From positions 310,001 through 374,000 of the forward strand of contig NZ_VCIG01000001.1 in assembly GCF_006345815.1 (NCBI RefSeq): 64,000 nt of DNA, read 5' to 3'. The position numbers and the translations under genes are program-made. The stretch is from Ochrobactrum sp. CGA5. GTDB lineage: Bacteria; Pseudomonadota; Alphaproteobacteria; Rhizobiales; Rhizobiaceae. Position 1 is the first letter of the stretch, and every line of letters begins with the position of its first letter. Positions 38,579-48,182 of the stretch are shown here, one piece after another. Below the pieces are notes generated by a model. It was not told the DNA's origin. It did no database searches and worked only from the letters and a program-made list of their open reading frames with translations.

Positions 38579-38989
38579 TTAATTGCTGGCGGATGGGAAG
38601 GGGCAGTTGCTGTCGCCTTCCTCGCATTTCATATATTTTCTGAGGTCGTTGACGCGCTCTGTCGTCATGTCCGACAGACAGATCGAATAGGCCATGCCGG
38701 AAATGCTGCCGCCGCCAAAGGTCTGCATGTCACATTCGGCGTCGCGGAAGGCGATCCACGCTCGTTGCGACTGGACCAGCTTTTTCTTCAGGTCCGCATC
38801 GTCGGCACGGCGCTGCAAGGTCTTGAATATCTTATTCAGATCGGCATCCGACTTCTTGTAGGCTTTGCCGTAACATTCATTGAGCGCGGCCTGCGAACTT
38901 GCGTTCTGGCAGTCATCGGCCTGCGCCGGGGCGATGGCTGCAAAACAACTGCAAGCGACCCCAATGATCGCGATTCTCGAACCCAGCAT
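38579..38989 (-). CDS. LprI/DUF1311-like exported protein
   Basis: 136 residues. Signal peptide cleaved near AQADDC. The mature part matches the lysozyme-inhibitor LprI N-terminal pattern: QAALNECYGKAYKKSDADLNKIF, then VQSQRAWIAFRDAECDMQ, with about five Cys. It may bind lysozyme or act otherwise in the periplasm; members are often of unknown function. GGAGGAAA precedes the ATG. Confidence 0.82.
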   Translation of the reverse strand: MLGSRIAIIGVACSCFAAIAPAQADDCQNASSQAALNECYGKAYKKSDADLNKIFKTLQRRADDADLKKKLVQSQRAWIAFRDAECDMQTFGGGSISGMAYSICLSDMTTERVNDLRKYMKCEEGDSNCPFPSASN

Positions 38990-39065
38990 GAATTTCCTCC
39001 CAGAAACTTTGACAATACTATCTTCGCTGCAAATAGAACGGCCGCCATCAAAGAAAAGAGGGCAT

Positions 39066-39458
39066 CTAATCCTCAAATCGGCTCGATCCGTTCCGGTCGC
39101 GCTCATAGCCCTTCATGTCCGGGAATGGCGGCAGCCAGGTTTCCCGGCGGATGGTCCAGAGCTCGTAGGTCGGTTTGAACTGGTCCGGTGCGTCAAGTGA
39201 GCCGAGATTGACTTCGATTTCGTCGGCGCTTCGTCCGAAAACAGGCGACCCGCAGCGAGGGCAGAAAGACCGCCCCGCATAGTCTCGGGTCTCCCCCTCG
39301 ACCTTGACGGCAGCCTCAGGAAATATCGCCGACGCATGAAACAAGGCTCCGTGATGTTTGCGGCAGTCAAGGCAATGGCAGATGCCGACCCGATAGGGCC
39401 GTCCTGACGCTTCAAAGCGGACATTGCCGCACAGGCATCCACCCGTAACCTTCTCCAT
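39066..39458 (-). CDS. GFA-family (glutathione-dependent formaldehyde-activating-like) zinc protein
   Basis: 130 residues. Zinc-binding Cys are seen in GGCLCGNVRF, GICHCLDCRKHHGA and FCPRCGSPVFG, the three-part pattern of the GFA/CENP-V fold. These proteins are only loosely tied to glutathione-formaldehyde adducts; the substrate is unknown. GAGGAGG precedes the ATG. Stand-alone gene on the minus strand. Confidence 0.9.
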   Translation of the reverse strand: MEKVTGGCLCGNVRFEASGRPYRVGICHCLDCRKHHGALFHASAIFPEAAVKVEGETRDYAGRSFCPRCGSPVFGRSADEIEVNLGSLDAPDQFKPTYELWTIRRETWLPPFPDMKGYERDRNGSSRFED

Positions 39459-39659
39459 GATGCGCCTCCTCACTCCAGCAACCCGGCTTTTACAAAGCTC
39501 GATATGCTTAAACCCCGCATTAACCATATTCGTTCATGGTTAATGCGCTGCTGATAATGACTGTATTAGCCAGAGCTGCAAGCGTGTCCTTCACCCATCG
39601 GACAAGGTTAATACTCCGTTATCGCCGCATCAGTTTGGTCAGTGTGAGTGGAGTGTGCG

Positions 39660-40949
39660 GTGCGTCTTGTATCTTTACGAGCGCTGTTTGGTCGAAGGAA
39701 GGCCGTTGTCGAGCCGGTGTGGCACTACCCAGTCACGGGCTATTGCCCGGAAGATGGGCGCTACTACGCGGTAAGGGCAAAGCCACGCCAGGCAGTTCAT
39801 AAACCGCACCGGCTGGTTCCGCTGGTTCTGGCGGCCGTGACATATCTCTTCAACTCCAATGCGATTGCCTTTCAGGACATGGCAAGTCTGGTGCCGTCGG
39901 CAGATCTGGGATCGCATCGCTGGACTGCCTTCGTCGCCAAGGCCCCGGTCGGCTCTGTTCATCAGGCTGAAATGCCGTTCGTGGATGCAACGACTGTAAC
40001 AGGCAGCATCGCAACAAACGGCATCGAAGTGCCGGGCATCGGTCGCGTTGCGCTGTCGGGAGGAAAAAAGACGGCCAAGCTCGGCCCGGATGATCCGAAT
40101 CCCGACGAAAACCGCATCAATCGTTCCGACAAGACAGGTCGTCTCGTCTCGGTAAAACCCAAGGCACCTGCCAAGGCCTTCACTGCCGGCAGCATGTTTG
40201 AAAAGATCAGCATGATCACGCGTCCGCCGGAAAAGACGGACGCGAAAATGGCTTTCTCCAACAAGCTCGAAGGCAAGGAAATCGCCATCACTATGGCATT
40301 CCATGCGGTTAAACCACCGAAGCCGCGCTCGGCAATGCCGACACAGCTTGCGAAGCTCATTACCAATGACCAGCCCGATGTGCTGGCCCTTGGTTATGCG
40401 CCTGTGACGCCGGACTATGGCAAGTCATCGCCGTTCGAGAGCATTTTGAAGCCGCAACCGGATGAAGGCCGCTTCGTGCCGCCGATTGGTGAGAAAGACC
40501 ATGAATGGGCAGCAACGCCGCTGCCTCCTTCCGCTTTCAGCAAGAGCGAGCAGAAGTGTCTTGCCGAGGCTGTCTATTATGAAGCGCGCGGCGAAACGGT
40601 TAAGGGGCAGGTCGCCGTCGCGCAGGTGGTCCTCAACCGTGTTCGCAATCCCGCCTATCCGGGATCGATCTGCGGTGTGGTCTATCAGAATCGCGACTGG
40701 CTCAATGCCTGCCAGTTCTCTTTTGCCTGCGACGGCCAGAAGCACCGCGTGACTGAGATGCCGCAATGGCGCATGGCGCAGCAGGTTGCAAAGACTGTGT
40801 CTGCCGGTCAGATATGGCTGCCGGAAGTCGGCTCCGCCACCCATTACCACGCGACCTATGTTCGTCCGTTCTGGGCCCCGACCATGAAGAAGGTCGCCAA
40901 GATTGGCCTGCACGTCTTCTACCGGACCTATGGTGGCGGGTGGAGCTGA
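39660..40949 (+). CDS. Cell wall hydrolase, SleB/CwlJ family
   Basis: 429 residues: a short basic N-terminus, a hydrophobic stretch at about 55-70, a long low-complexity linker, and a C-terminal SleB domain (about 305-425) with catalytic Glu in LAEAVYYEARGE and the NACQFSFACDG segment. Likely a peptidoglycan lytic hydrolase in the periplasm. The GTG at 39660 is preferred because GTGGAG lies six bases upstream; a GTG 12 bases earlier lacks one. Confidence 0.87.
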   Translation: MRLVSLRALFGRRKAVVEPVWHYPVTGYCPEDGRYYAVRAKPRQAVHKPHRLVPLVLAAVTYLFNSNAIAFQDMASLVPSADLGSHRWTAFVAKAPVGSVHQAEMPFVDATTVTGSIATNGIEVPGIGRVALSGGKKTAKLGPDDPNPDENRINRSDKTGRLVSVKPKAPAKAFTAGSMFEKISMITRPPEKTDAKMAFSNKLEGKEIAITMAFHAVKPPKPRSAMPTQLAKLITNDQPDVLALGYAPVTPDYGKSSPFESILKPQPDEGRFVPPIGEKDHEWAATPLPPSAFSKSEQKCLAEAVYYEARGETVKGQVAVAQVVLNRVRNPAYPGSICGVVYQNRDWLNACQFSFACDGQKHRVTEMPQWRMAQQVAKTVSAGQIWLPEVGSATHYHATYVRPFWAPTMKKVAKIGLHVFYRTYGGGWS

Positions 40950-41291
40950 TCGCTTCACTCCCCTTCCATGATGAGGCTGGTCTGTTTCAACTCACGTTTT
41001 TGTTAGCGGACTAAAAATGCGAACAGGCGCATAAGGCGGAATCTTATTCTCGCCCAAACAGGGTGTGACCGTCCAAAATCGATTCCGTTTTTTTAGCCAA
41101 TAATGTGACCAATCTAATCCTTTGATCGGAAAATGAGTCGCACCAATGGTTAAATTATTGAATTTTCTTGATAAAAAACCTTCTGGACCAATGCCTGCAC
41201 CGCCTTGACTAGCGGACGGCGTGTCAATATGTTGCGCGCAACTTGGAAATGGGATTGAAATCCTCGTATTTCTTGAGAAAAGGAGCTGCCA
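40950..41291. promoter_or_regulatory. 342-base leader with the atp operon promoter
   Basis: No gene. A strong promoter candidate TTGACT (41205-41210), 17 bases, TATGTT (41228-41233) is followed by the perfect palindrome GTTGCGCGCAAC (41231-41242) overlapping the -10/start region, which could bind a regulator. A+T-rich sequence lies just upstream (41150-41180). Confidence 0.7.
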
Positions 41292-41690
41292 ATGGCGCGC
41301 GGGACTGAACCCGGAAAGCCATCCGGTGCAATCAAGAATGCGAAGAACGAACCCGGTTCCGGGGAGCTGGATCAGCGTTTGAACCGCCTGGAGGCCGAAC
41401 TGGCCAAGAAGGGTGTGTTCAAGCAACCGGCTTCTGAGGACGAGCGATCGACGACTTCAAGTTCGGTCGCGCAGGCCATGAAGATTTCGAGCGAGTTTAT
41501 CGCAGGAGTTGTGGTCGGTGCGCTGATTGGCTGGTTCATCGATCGCGTCGCCGGTACATCGCCCTGGGGATTGATCGTATTTCTCCTTCTGGGCTTTGGC
41601 GCGGGTGTCCTTAACGTGCTTCGTTCCGCTGGATATGTTGCCGAACAGGGTAACTTTAAATCTAGCGCGGAAAAGAACGACAAGAAATAG
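41292..41690 (+). CDS. atpI: ATP synthase-associated protein AtpI
   Basis: 132 residues. A charged N-terminal half (RLNRLEAELAKKGVF) is followed by two membrane helices (SEFIAGVVVGALIGWFIDR and WGLIVFLLLGFGAGVLNV). AtpI-type proteins help c-ring assembly and possibly cation supply. AAAAGGAG precedes the ATG. First gene of the F0 operon; the F1 genes are not in this window, as is usual in alphaproteobacteria with split atp loci. Confidence 0.92.
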   Translation: MARGTEPGKPSGAIKNAKNEPGSGELDQRLNRLEAELAKKGVFKQPASEDERSTTSSSVAQAMKISSEFIAGVVVGALIGWFIDRVAGTSPWGLIVFLLLGFGAGVLNVLRSAGYVAEQGNFKSSAEKNDKK

Positions 41691-41764
41691 AGCTTGACGA
41701 GCCTTATGGTAAAGTTCGTTCAAGTGTAAGTGAACAAGCGGACCTTCTGGTCCGAGACTGAAGC

Positions 41765-41813
41765 GCCTTCGGGCAGACCAAACGCCTTCGGGCAGGCCAA
41801 ATTGCCTTCGGGC
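41765..41813 (+). repeat. Three UUCG-tetraloop mini-hairpins before atpB
   Basis: GCCTTCGGGC occurs at 41765-41774, 41784-41793 and 41804-41813, with periods of 19 and 20 bases. Each is a three-pair stem closed by a C(UUCG)G loop, an unusually stable RNA loop. They are in the atpI-atpB gap, ending 22 bases before the atpB start. Confidence 0.75.
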
Positions 41814-41835
41814 AGGGAAGACAGACGAGGTTAAG

Positions 41836-42585
41836 GTGGCGAACGATCCGATCCATCAGTTCCAGGTTTCCCGGTGGATTCCCATCGATGTAGGCGGCGT
41901 GGACCTGTCGTTCACGAATGTATCGGCCTTCATGGTCGCGACCGTCGTGGTCGCTTCGGGCTTCCTTTATCTGACTTCTTCGGGTCGCGGCCTGATCCCG
42001 ACCCGTCTTCAGTCGGTGTCGGAAATGGCGTATGAATTCGTGGCCACAAGCCTGCGGGATTCGGCCGGCTCGAAGGGTATGAAGTTCTTCCCCTTCGTCT
42101 TCTCGCTGTTCATGTTCGTTCTGGTCGCAAACTTCCTTGGTCTCTTCCCATATTTCTATACGGTAACGAGCCAGATCATCGTGACGTTTGCGCTTGCCGT
42201 TCTGGTTATCGGCACGGTCATTGTCTACGGCTTTTTCAAGCACGGCTTGGGTTTCCTCAAGCTGTTTGTGCCGAGCGGCGTTCCGGCCATTATCGTGCCG
42301 CTGGTTGTTGCCATTGAAATCATCTCGTTCCTGTCGCGTCCGATCAGCCTTTCGGTTCGTCTTTTTGCGAACATGCTTGCTGGTCACATCACGCTCAAGG
42401 TTTTTGCGGGCTTCGTCGTTTCGCTGGCAGCGCTCGGACCAATCGGCATCGGCGGTGCCGTGCTGCCGCTGATCATGACTGTTGCGATCACCGCACTGGA
42501 ATTCCTCGTAGCCTTCCTGCAGGCCTACGTGTTTACCGTTCTCACCTGCATGTACATCAACGACGCAGTACATCCGGGACACTGA
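41836..42585 (+). CDS. atpB: ATP synthase F0 subunit a
   Basis: Proton-channel subunit. 249 residues, five to six membrane helices. The essential Arg lies in [20 protein letters not shown] start at 41836 with GAGG just upstream. It follows the hairpin-containing gap and precedes atpE. Confidence 0.96.
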   Translation: MANDPIHQFQVSRWIPIDVGGVDLSFTNVSAFMVATVVVASGFLYLTSSGRGLIPTRLQSVSEMAYEFVATSLRDSAGSKGMKFFPFVFSLFMFVLVANFLGLFPYFYTVTSQIIVTFALAVLVIGTVIVYGFFKHGLGFLKLFVPSGVPAIIVPLVVAIEIISFLSRPISLSVRLFANMLAGHITLKVFAGFVVSLAALGPIGIGGAVLPLIMTVAITALEFLVAFLQAYVFTVLTCMYINDAVHPGH

Positions 42586-42652
42586 GTTCAAGCCGGCGGG
42601 CGACCGCCAGAACTGAAATCCGCGCTTATATTCAATCCAGAAGGAGCTTAAC

Positions 42653-42880
42653 ATGGAAGCGGAAGCAGCAAAGTACATCGGCGCCGGTCTCGCCTGTTTC
42701 GGTATGGCCGGTACGGCTCTCGGCCTTGGCAATATCTTCGGCAACTACCTCTCCGGCGCTCTGCGCAACCCGTCCGCCGCTGACAGCCAGTTCGGCCGTC
42801 TGGTGTTCGGTTTCGCCGTTACGGAAGCTCTGGGCATCTTCTCGCTGCTCATCGCGCTTCTGCTCCTCTTCGCCGTCTAA
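42653..42880 (+). CDS. atpE: ATP synthase F0 subunit c
   Basis: Rotor ring proteolipid, 75 residues, two helices joined by the polar loop RNPSAADS. The proton-carrying Glu is in [10 protein letters not shown] of helix 2, and helix 1 has the GxGxG-like GLGNIFG. AGAAGGAG precedes the ATG. Confidence 0.97.
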   Translation: MEAEAAKYIGAGLACFGMAGTALGLGNIFGNYLSGALRNPSAADSQFGRLVFGFAVTEALGIFSLLIALLLLFAV

Positions 42881-42921
42881 TCAACGGTCGCAAGAAACGG
42901 GCTGGCCGCGAAGCAGCTTTT

Positions 42922-42948
42922 GGAACATGGCTTTTCTGGTCATGTTCC
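42922..42948 (+). repeat. Intercistronic hairpin between atpE and atpF'
   Basis: GGAACATG and CATGTTCC (eight base pairs, 11-base loop) start 42 bases after the atpE stop. No T run follows, so it is more likely an mRNA-stability element protecting the highly translated atpE message than a terminator. Confidence 0.5.
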
Positions 42949-43051
42949 GTCGAAAGATGCAGACGCGGCTGGCCTTTGCATATGTCGTCTGAGTAAGGCA
43001 TGATCCTTCTCCATCTGGATCAGATCGTGCTGGATTAAAGGGGAAATCTGG

Positions 43052-43669
43052 ATGTTCGTGTCCACGGCGTTTGCCCAAACCGCCACCGAATCGCAACCGG
43101 CACCTGCTGCTGGCGAGCACGGCGCAGCCGATGCTGTGCACACCGAAACCGGGGTCGCTCACGATGCCGGACACGGCAGCGGCGTATTCCCGCCGTTTGA
43201 TTCCACCCATTATGCATCGCAGATCCTTTGGCTCGCGATTACCTTCGGGCTTTTCTATCTGTTCATGTCGCGCGTGGTTCTGCCGCGCATCGGCGGCGTG
43301 ATCGAAACCCGTCGTGACCGCATCGCTCAGGATCTCGAGCAGGCAGCCCGCCTCAAGCAGGATGCCGACAACGCTATTGCTGCCTATGAGCAGGAACTGG
43401 CCCAGGCTCGCACCAAGGCCGCTTCGATCGCCGAAGCTGCTCGTGAAAAGGGCAAGGGCGAAGCCGACGCTGAACGCGCTGCGGCCGAAGCCAAGCTTGA
43501 AAGCAAGCTTAAGGAAGCCGAAGAACGTATCGCCGCGATCAAGGCCAAGGCCATGAACGATGTCGGCAATATTGCCGAGGAAACTACGGCAGAGATCGTT
43601 GAACAGCTTCTGGGCACCAAAGCCGACAAGGCTGCGGTAACAGCAGCCGTCAAGGCCTCGAACGCCTGA
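43052..43669 (+). CDS. atpG: ATP synthase F0 subunit b'
   Basis: Peripheral-stalk subunit b'. 205 residues: an Ala/His/Glu-rich N-terminal extension of about 50 residues, one membrane helix ([21 protein letters not shown]), then a long coiled coil ([21 protein letters not shown] onward). This b' type is found in photosynthetic and alphaproteobacteria alongside b. The symbol atpG is also used for the gamma subunit; atpF' is the alternative. Confidence 0.93.
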   Translation: MFVSTAFAQTATESQPAPAAGEHGAADAVHTETGVAHDAGHGSGVFPPFDSTHYASQILWLAITFGLFYLFMSRVVLPRIGGVIETRRDRIAQDLEQAARLKQDADNAIAAYEQELAQARTKAASIAEAAREKGKGEADAERAAAEAKLESKLKEAEERIAAIKAKAMNDVGNIAEETTAEIVEQLLGTKADKAAVTAAVKASNA

Positions 43670-43679
43670 GGAGAGGACA

Positions 43680-44159
43680 ATGGACGCTACATTCTGGGCA
43701 CTGATTGGCCTCATCATCTTTCTGGCGATCCTCGCCTATCTCAAGGTTCCGGCCATGGTCGGTCGTTCGCTCGACGAGCGCGCTGACCGCATCAAGAACG
43801 AACTGGAAGAAGCCCGCACGCTTCGCGAAGAGGCTCAGCAGTTGCTCGCCGAATATCATCGCAAGCGCAAAGAAGCCGAAAAGGAAGCAAGCGATATCGT
43901 TGCTTCCGCCGAGCGTGAAGCCAAGGCGCTTCTCGCAGACGCCAAGCGCGCGACGGAAGAATATGTTGCACGCCGCAACAAGCTCGCCGAGCAGAAGATC
44001 GCAACGGCTGAAGTCGATGCCATAAACGCTGTTCGTGCTTCAGCAGTGGACCTCGCAGTCGCCGCTGCCGGCAAAATCGTCGCAGACAAGGTCGACACGA
44101 AACTCGCAGGCAACCTGTTCAAGGATGCACTGACGCAGGTTAAGTCGAACCTGAACTAA
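43680..44159 (+). CDS. atpF: ATP synthase F0 subunit b
   Basis: Stator subunit b, 159 residues: N-terminal membrane helix (FWALIGLIIFLAILAYLKV), then a coiled coil (DERADRIKNELEEARTLREEA). It starts 10 bases after b' and is translationally close. The operon ends at a bidirectional terminator. Confidence 0.95.
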   Translation: MDATFWALIGLIIFLAILAYLKVPAMVGRSLDERADRIKNELEEARTLREEAQQLLAEYHRKRKEAEKEASDIVASAEREAKALLADAKRATEEYVARRNKLAEQKIATAEVDAINAVRASAVDLAVAAAGKIVADKVDTKLAGNLFKDALTQVKSNLN

Positions 44160-44181
44160 TCTTGGCCTATATAGTTTTTGC

Positions 44182-44215
44182 AAAACGCCGCCTCAGAAGG
44201 GCGGCGTTTTTGCTA
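44182..44215. terminator. Bidirectional terminator after atpF
   Basis: ACGCCGCC and GGCGGCGT form an eight-pair stem (extended by A-T pairs), with T runs on both sides, between convergent atpF and the Nudix gene. Confidence 0.92.
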
Positions 44216-44242
44216 TTTTTCTGGTCGCAACTGAACTCGATA

Positions 44243-44653
44243 TCAATCTGGCTGGAAGCTGGTTTCCATTCCGCCCAGCTTTCGGAACAGTGGTCGATAG
44301 TCCTCCAAAGCGAGGTCTTGTAATTCGGAGGCCTGCTGTAGCGTGAACCATCGCAGTTCCGTGTGCTCCTTGTCGCGGATGGAAGGATGACCATCCCAGG
44401 CGGTGATAGCAAAGAGGTGGAATGACGCGACCGGATCTGCGACCTCTATAGTACTAAGAAACGAGAACAACCGGATCGTTAGTCCGAGTTCCTCATGAAT
44501 TTCCCGCTGGAGCGCGCCTTCAAAGCTCTCGCCTGCTTCAACATGACCACCAGGAAAACTCCATCGGTTTGGATAGGCGCGGCGCTCTGGGCTGCGAGGC
44601 CCAAGAAGAATGCCCCTGGGGCCGACGAAGACCGCATTGACAATATCCGGCAT
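44243..44653 (-). CDS. Nudix hydrolase (MutT-like)
   Basis: 136 residues. The complete Nudix box GX5EX7REUXEEXGU is present between GGHVEAGESFEG and REIHEELGL, so it hydrolyses a nucleoside diphosphate-linked substrate with metal; the substrate is unknown. The ATG at 44653 has GGAGGG upstream. Convergent to atpF. Confidence 0.92.
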   Translation of the reverse strand: MPDIVNAVFVGPRGILLGPRSPERRAYPNRWSFPGGHVEAGESFEGALQREIHEELGLTIRLFSFLSTIEVADPVASFHLFAITAWDGHPSIRDKEHTELRWFTLQQASELQDLALEDYRPLFRKLGGMETSFQPD

Positions 44654-44681
44654 GATGTCCCTCCGAAGGTGCAAAGTGAGG

Positions 44682-45173
44682 TCAGTCCTTGAGGTCTGCC
44701 AGATGTGTAAGCGGCAGCTCTCCTTGTGATTTGACCGTTTGAATGGCGAAGTTGCTCCGAATGTCGATCACGCCGGGAAGCCGCAACAGCGTGCCGGATA
44801 GAAAGCGTTCATAGGCAGCGAGATCAGCGACCACCACTTGCAACAGGAAATCGGATTCTCCCGACACAAGATGGCATGAGAAGACCTCAGGCAGATTCTG
44901 CACTGAGGTGCGAAACGCTGTTGCAGTTTCCTCATGATGGCGCTCCACCCGGATGCCAACGAAAACAGTCAATCCAAGCCCGACCGCATTGCGGTCGAGT
45001 GCTGCATGATAACCTTGAATAGCACCGGCCTTTTCGAGCATCTTGACGCGCCGCAGGCATGGAGAAGGCGACAAGCCGATTTTCTCCGCGAGTTGCACAT
45101 TTGAGAGCCGCGCATCTTGCTGAAGTGCGGTCAGTATCTTGCGGTCGATAGCGTCTAGTTTCATTTTTGGCAT
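44682..45173 (-). CDS. Lrp/AsnC-family transcriptional regulator
   Basis: 163 residues. N-terminal helix-turn-helix (LDAIDRKILTALQQDARLSN, LAEKIGLSPSPCLRRVKML) and C-terminal ligand-binding RAM domain (TVFVGIRVERH, VFSCHLVSGESDFLLQVV). It is divergent from a LysE-type exporter, the typical arrangement by which an Lrp-like regulator controls amino-acid export. The first ATG of the family frame follows GGTGG. Confidence 0.92.
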   Translation of the reverse strand: MPKMKLDAIDRKILTALQQDARLSNVQLAEKIGLSPSPCLRRVKMLEKAGAIQGYHAALDRNAVGLGLTVFVGIRVERHHEETATAFRTSVQNLPEVFSCHLVSGESDFLLQVVVADLAAYERFLSGTLLRLPGVIDIRSNFAIQTVKSQGELPLTHLADLKD

Positions 45174-45331
45174 GATCCACCAGAGAATCTTTTGATACTG
45201 GTTAAATATACCAGAAAATGGTCGCCCAGCGCCATAAATCGCAAGGACATGCGTATGCACCTCCGCATAGTTTCACCAAGCAAATGTTTCACATAGCCGA
45301 CCGGCTGGCATGGTCTATTTGGGTGATATTG

Positions 45332-45949
45332 ATGAGCGAAATGTGGTTATATGCAGGTGCATTGGCGGCTGCGTTTCTTATTCCGGGACCCGATATGATT
45401 CTGTTGTTCCAGACCGGCGCGGTCCAGGGCAGAGGGCATGCGCTGGCCGCGGCTACAGGACTGGCAATCGCGCGCTCTTGTCATGTGGCGCTCGCCGCAC
45501 TCGGTCTCGCGGCGCTCCTACATGCCTTTCCGGTCGCGTTTCAGTTGGTCCGGATTATCGGCGCTTGTTATCTGGTATGGCTTGCCATAGGCATTCTGCG
45601 CCACCCGCTGCCGACAGCGGGTACAGTCGGTGGTGTTCGTGGCCGACGATCCTATCTGGCGTCGGCCCGGAAAGGTCTTCTCACCAATCTGCTGAACCCG
45701 AAAGCCTTGTTGTTCTGTTCGGTCCTGCTGCCGCAGTTTGTTCATCCAGAAAACGGGAGCATCATGCTTCAGTTCGCATTTCTGGGAGCTGTCATGACCA
45801 TGGTTGGGTTGTTGTTCGATACGATTTACGCTTTTACAGGATCGTCACTTGGAAACCTGTTCAAACGCTACCCGGCTATACAGGCGGTCCAACGCTGGGG
45901 GTTTGCAGCGCTGCTTTTCGGCTTCGCCGCCAAGTTGGCGACTGTTTAA
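45332..45949 (+). CDS. LysE/RhtB-family amino-acid exporter
   Basis: 205 residues with six membrane segments. The family signature [30 protein letters not shown] is present, then [25 protein letters not shown]. The start MSEMWLYAG follows GGGTGAT. Divergent Lrp-like regulator upstream. Its stop overlaps the convergent rnhB stop by four bases. Confidence 0.92.
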   Translation: MSEMWLYAGALAAAFLIPGPDMILLFQTGAVQGRGHALAAATGLAIARSCHVALAALGLAALLHAFPVAFQLVRIIGACYLVWLAIGILRHPLPTAGTVGGVRGRRSYLASARKGLLTNLLNPKALLFCSVLLPQFVHPENGSIMLQFAFLGAVMTMVGLLFDTIYAFTGSSLGNLFKRYPAIQAVQRWGFAALLFGFAAKLATV

Positions 45950-46608
45950 ACGCTATACCGGCCTTTGATGGGTGCGAAAGTGTAACGGTGGATGCCGGGA
46001 ACGGGACCAGCGGCTTCGATGGCGGTGCGATGCTTCACTGTCGCATAGCCTGCATGAATCTCCAGCCCATAAGGTGGATGCGCCAGGCCGGCACGGATCA
46101 TCATCCGGTCGCGTGTTACCTTGGCGACGATTGAGGCTGCGGCGATGGAGACCGAGCGCTGATCACCCTTAACCAAAGCCGAACCCGGGCAGGGAAGCCC
46201 AGGGGGAACATCACGCCCGTCGATCAGCGCGTGGCATGGGTCCAAGGTCAGGCCAACCGAAGCGCGACGCATGGCTTCCAGTGCGGCCTTCCTGATGTCA
46301 CTTGCGTCGATACTGCGTGCGCTGAGGCTAGCAACAGAAACGGTAACGGCCTTGGTCAGGATGGTTTCGTAGAGGGCTTCCCGTTTTGCTGCTGTGAGAC
46401 GCTTGGAATCATCCAGGCCATCTGGAAGGTTGTTTATATCGAGCACGACGGCGGCAGCCACGACAGGACCGGCCAGGGGTCCGCGCCCGGCTTCATCGAT
46501 GCCGACGATGTGTTTCAGGCCGCGCGAAAGCAGTCTTTTCTCTTCGGAAAAGTCAGGCGCGAGCGGGATATCAAAGAGAAGCGGAGAATCAGAAGCCGAG
46601 CGTTTCAT
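45946..46608 (-). CDS. rnhB: Ribonuclease HII
   Basis: Removes misincorporated ribonucleotides and RNA from RNA-DNA hybrids. 220 residues. Active-site acids are in [19 protein letters not shown], with [12 protein letters not shown] and [14 protein letters not shown]. Normal length. Stand-alone, overlapping the LysE gene at their 3' ends. Confidence 0.96.
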   Translation of the reverse strand: MKRSASDSPLLFDIPLAPDFSEEKRLLSRGLKHIVGIDEAGRGPLAGPVVAAAVVLDINNLPDGLDDSKRLTAAKREALYETILTKAVTVSVASLSARSIDASDIRKAALEAMRRASVGLTLDPCHALIDGRDVPPGLPCPGSALVKGDQRSVSIAAASIVAKVTRDRMMIRAGLAHPPYGLEIHAGYATVKHRTAIEAAGPVPGIHRYTFAPIKGRYSV

Positions 46609-46802
46609 TTGGCGGCGATGCTCGCATCGCTTCCGATTCTCCGCAAGGGCCCTGCTCGAGGATGGTGGCGTGAAAGCAGGTAGCCCCTCCGTCTGAAGGA
46701 CTGATCAGACGGAAATTGAATTGACGGCTGTTAGGGTAAAGGGTTTGAAAACGTGTCGACCCAAGGTGAGACTGATCTGTACTGCCTTTCTGTGCGCCCT
46801 TC

Positions 46803-47975
46803 CTAGAACAGCGAAAGCTGTTTACCTCCCTTTTCTACGGGCTCGAACAGATCGGTACGTAACTGCAGGCGACGCGCATTGAAGCCGAGCTTGCGTGCTG
46901 TAATCTCGAAACGACGTCCGATCTGCCATGCATAGGGACCAGTACCGCGCATGCGCTTGCCCCATTCTGCATCATAGTCCTTGCCGTCGCGCATGGAACG
47001 CACCAGCGACATGACATGACGGTAGCGATCCGGGTAATTGCGCAGCAGCCAATCTTTGAACAAAGGTGCTACTTCGAGTGGCAGGCGCAGCAGAACATAA
47101 CCCGCTTCGCGCGCGCCTTGCGCATAGGCGGCATCCAGAATGCGCTCGATCTCATGATCGTTGATACCCGGAATGACCGGCCCCATCATCACGGAGGCCG
47201 GGATGCCTGCATCGGCCAGCTTGCGGATGGCTTGAAGCCGCAATGTCGGCGTTGAGGCGCGAGGCTCCATCGTACGGGACAGATGGGCATCAAGCGTCGT
47301 CACAGACAGGGCAACCTTGGCCAGTCCCTTCTCTGCCATACGGCTCAAAATATCGATGTCACGTACCACAAGGGCTGATTTCGTCACGATGCCAACCGGA
47401 TGATTGGCGGCCTCCAGTACTTCAAGGATTTCGCGCATGATGCGCCATTTCTTCTCAACCGGCTGGTAAGGATCGGTGTTGGTGCCGATGGCAATTGTTC
47501 TCGGCTGATAATTAGGCTTGGCCAGCTCGCGCTCCAAAAGGCGTGCGGCATCCGGCTTTGCAAACAGTCTGGATTCGAAATCAAGACCGGCAGAAAGTCC
47601 CATGTAACTATGGGTCGGGCGGGCAAAGCAATAAATGCACCCGTGCTCGCAGCCTCGGTACGGGTTGATTGATCGGTCGAAATTGATATCTGGCGAGTCG
47701 TTGCGGGTGATGATCGTGCGCGGCTTTTCGATCTGCACATCGGTCTTGAACGGTGGCAGTTCCTCAAGCGTGGTCCAGCCGTCATCGAAATCATGGCGTG
47801 TTGTCGGCTCGAAACGTCCGGTCGGGTTAATACCTGCACCACGCCCGCGCCTGCGAGCATGATCGATGCGCAGGCCAGCTTCACCGATCATCGCATTGGC
47901 GTGATCGGCGCGCCCACTGCCGAAGGCGGCCCTGTCGGCTTGCTTGATGATATCTGCCTGCTGGATCACTTCCAT
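46803..47975 (-). CDS. PA0069-family radical SAM protein
   Basis: 390 residues. The iron-sulfur CxxxCxxC motif is in RGCEHGCIYCFARPTH, followed by SAM-fold segments (TIAIGTNTDPYQPVEKKWRIMREIL, VGIVTKSALVVRDIDIL). This conserved group resembles spore-photoproduct-lyase-like radical SAM proteins; the substrate is unknown. The ATG at 47975 has AGGGAGA upstream and is preferred over upstream in-frame starts. Confidence 0.9.
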   Translation of the reverse strand: MEVIQQADIIKQADRAAFGSGRADHANAMIGEAGLRIDHARRRGRGAGINPTGRFEPTTRHDFDDGWTTLEELPPFKTDVQIEKPRTIITRNDSPDINFDRSINPYRGCEHGCIYCFARPTHSYMGLSAGLDFESRLFAKPDAARLLERELAKPNYQPRTIAIGTNTDPYQPVEKKWRIMREILEVLEAANHPVGIVTKSALVVRDIDILSRMAEKGLAKVALSVTTLDAHLSRTMEPRASTPTLRLQAIRKLADAGIPASVMMGPVIPGINDHEIERILDAAYAQGAREAGYVLLRLPLEVAPLFKDWLLRNYPDRYRHVMSLVRSMRDGKDYDAEWGKRMRGTGPYAWQIGRRFEITARKLGFNARRLQLRTDLFEPVEKGGKQLSLF

Positions 47976-48182
47976 CTTCGTCTCCCTGAATGGAAACATC
48001 GGGCGTTGTGCAATCACGGCGAAAACAAACCAGGAAATAGTGTAAAGACTGCTTTGTTGTTCGCGTGGTGCCGCCATGCGACTCTGTTCTGATGAATCTA
48101 TTCCTATCGCAAGATATGGAACAAATCAAGAACATATGCGCGGCAGCTTCCCGTTCACGTGTTCTTGATATATGAAGCGCTT

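Noticed and set aside
41765-41813. Miniature CRISPR-like array
   Set aside because: Repeats are only 10 bases, spacers about 9-10, no cas genes; they are RNA tetraloop hairpins.
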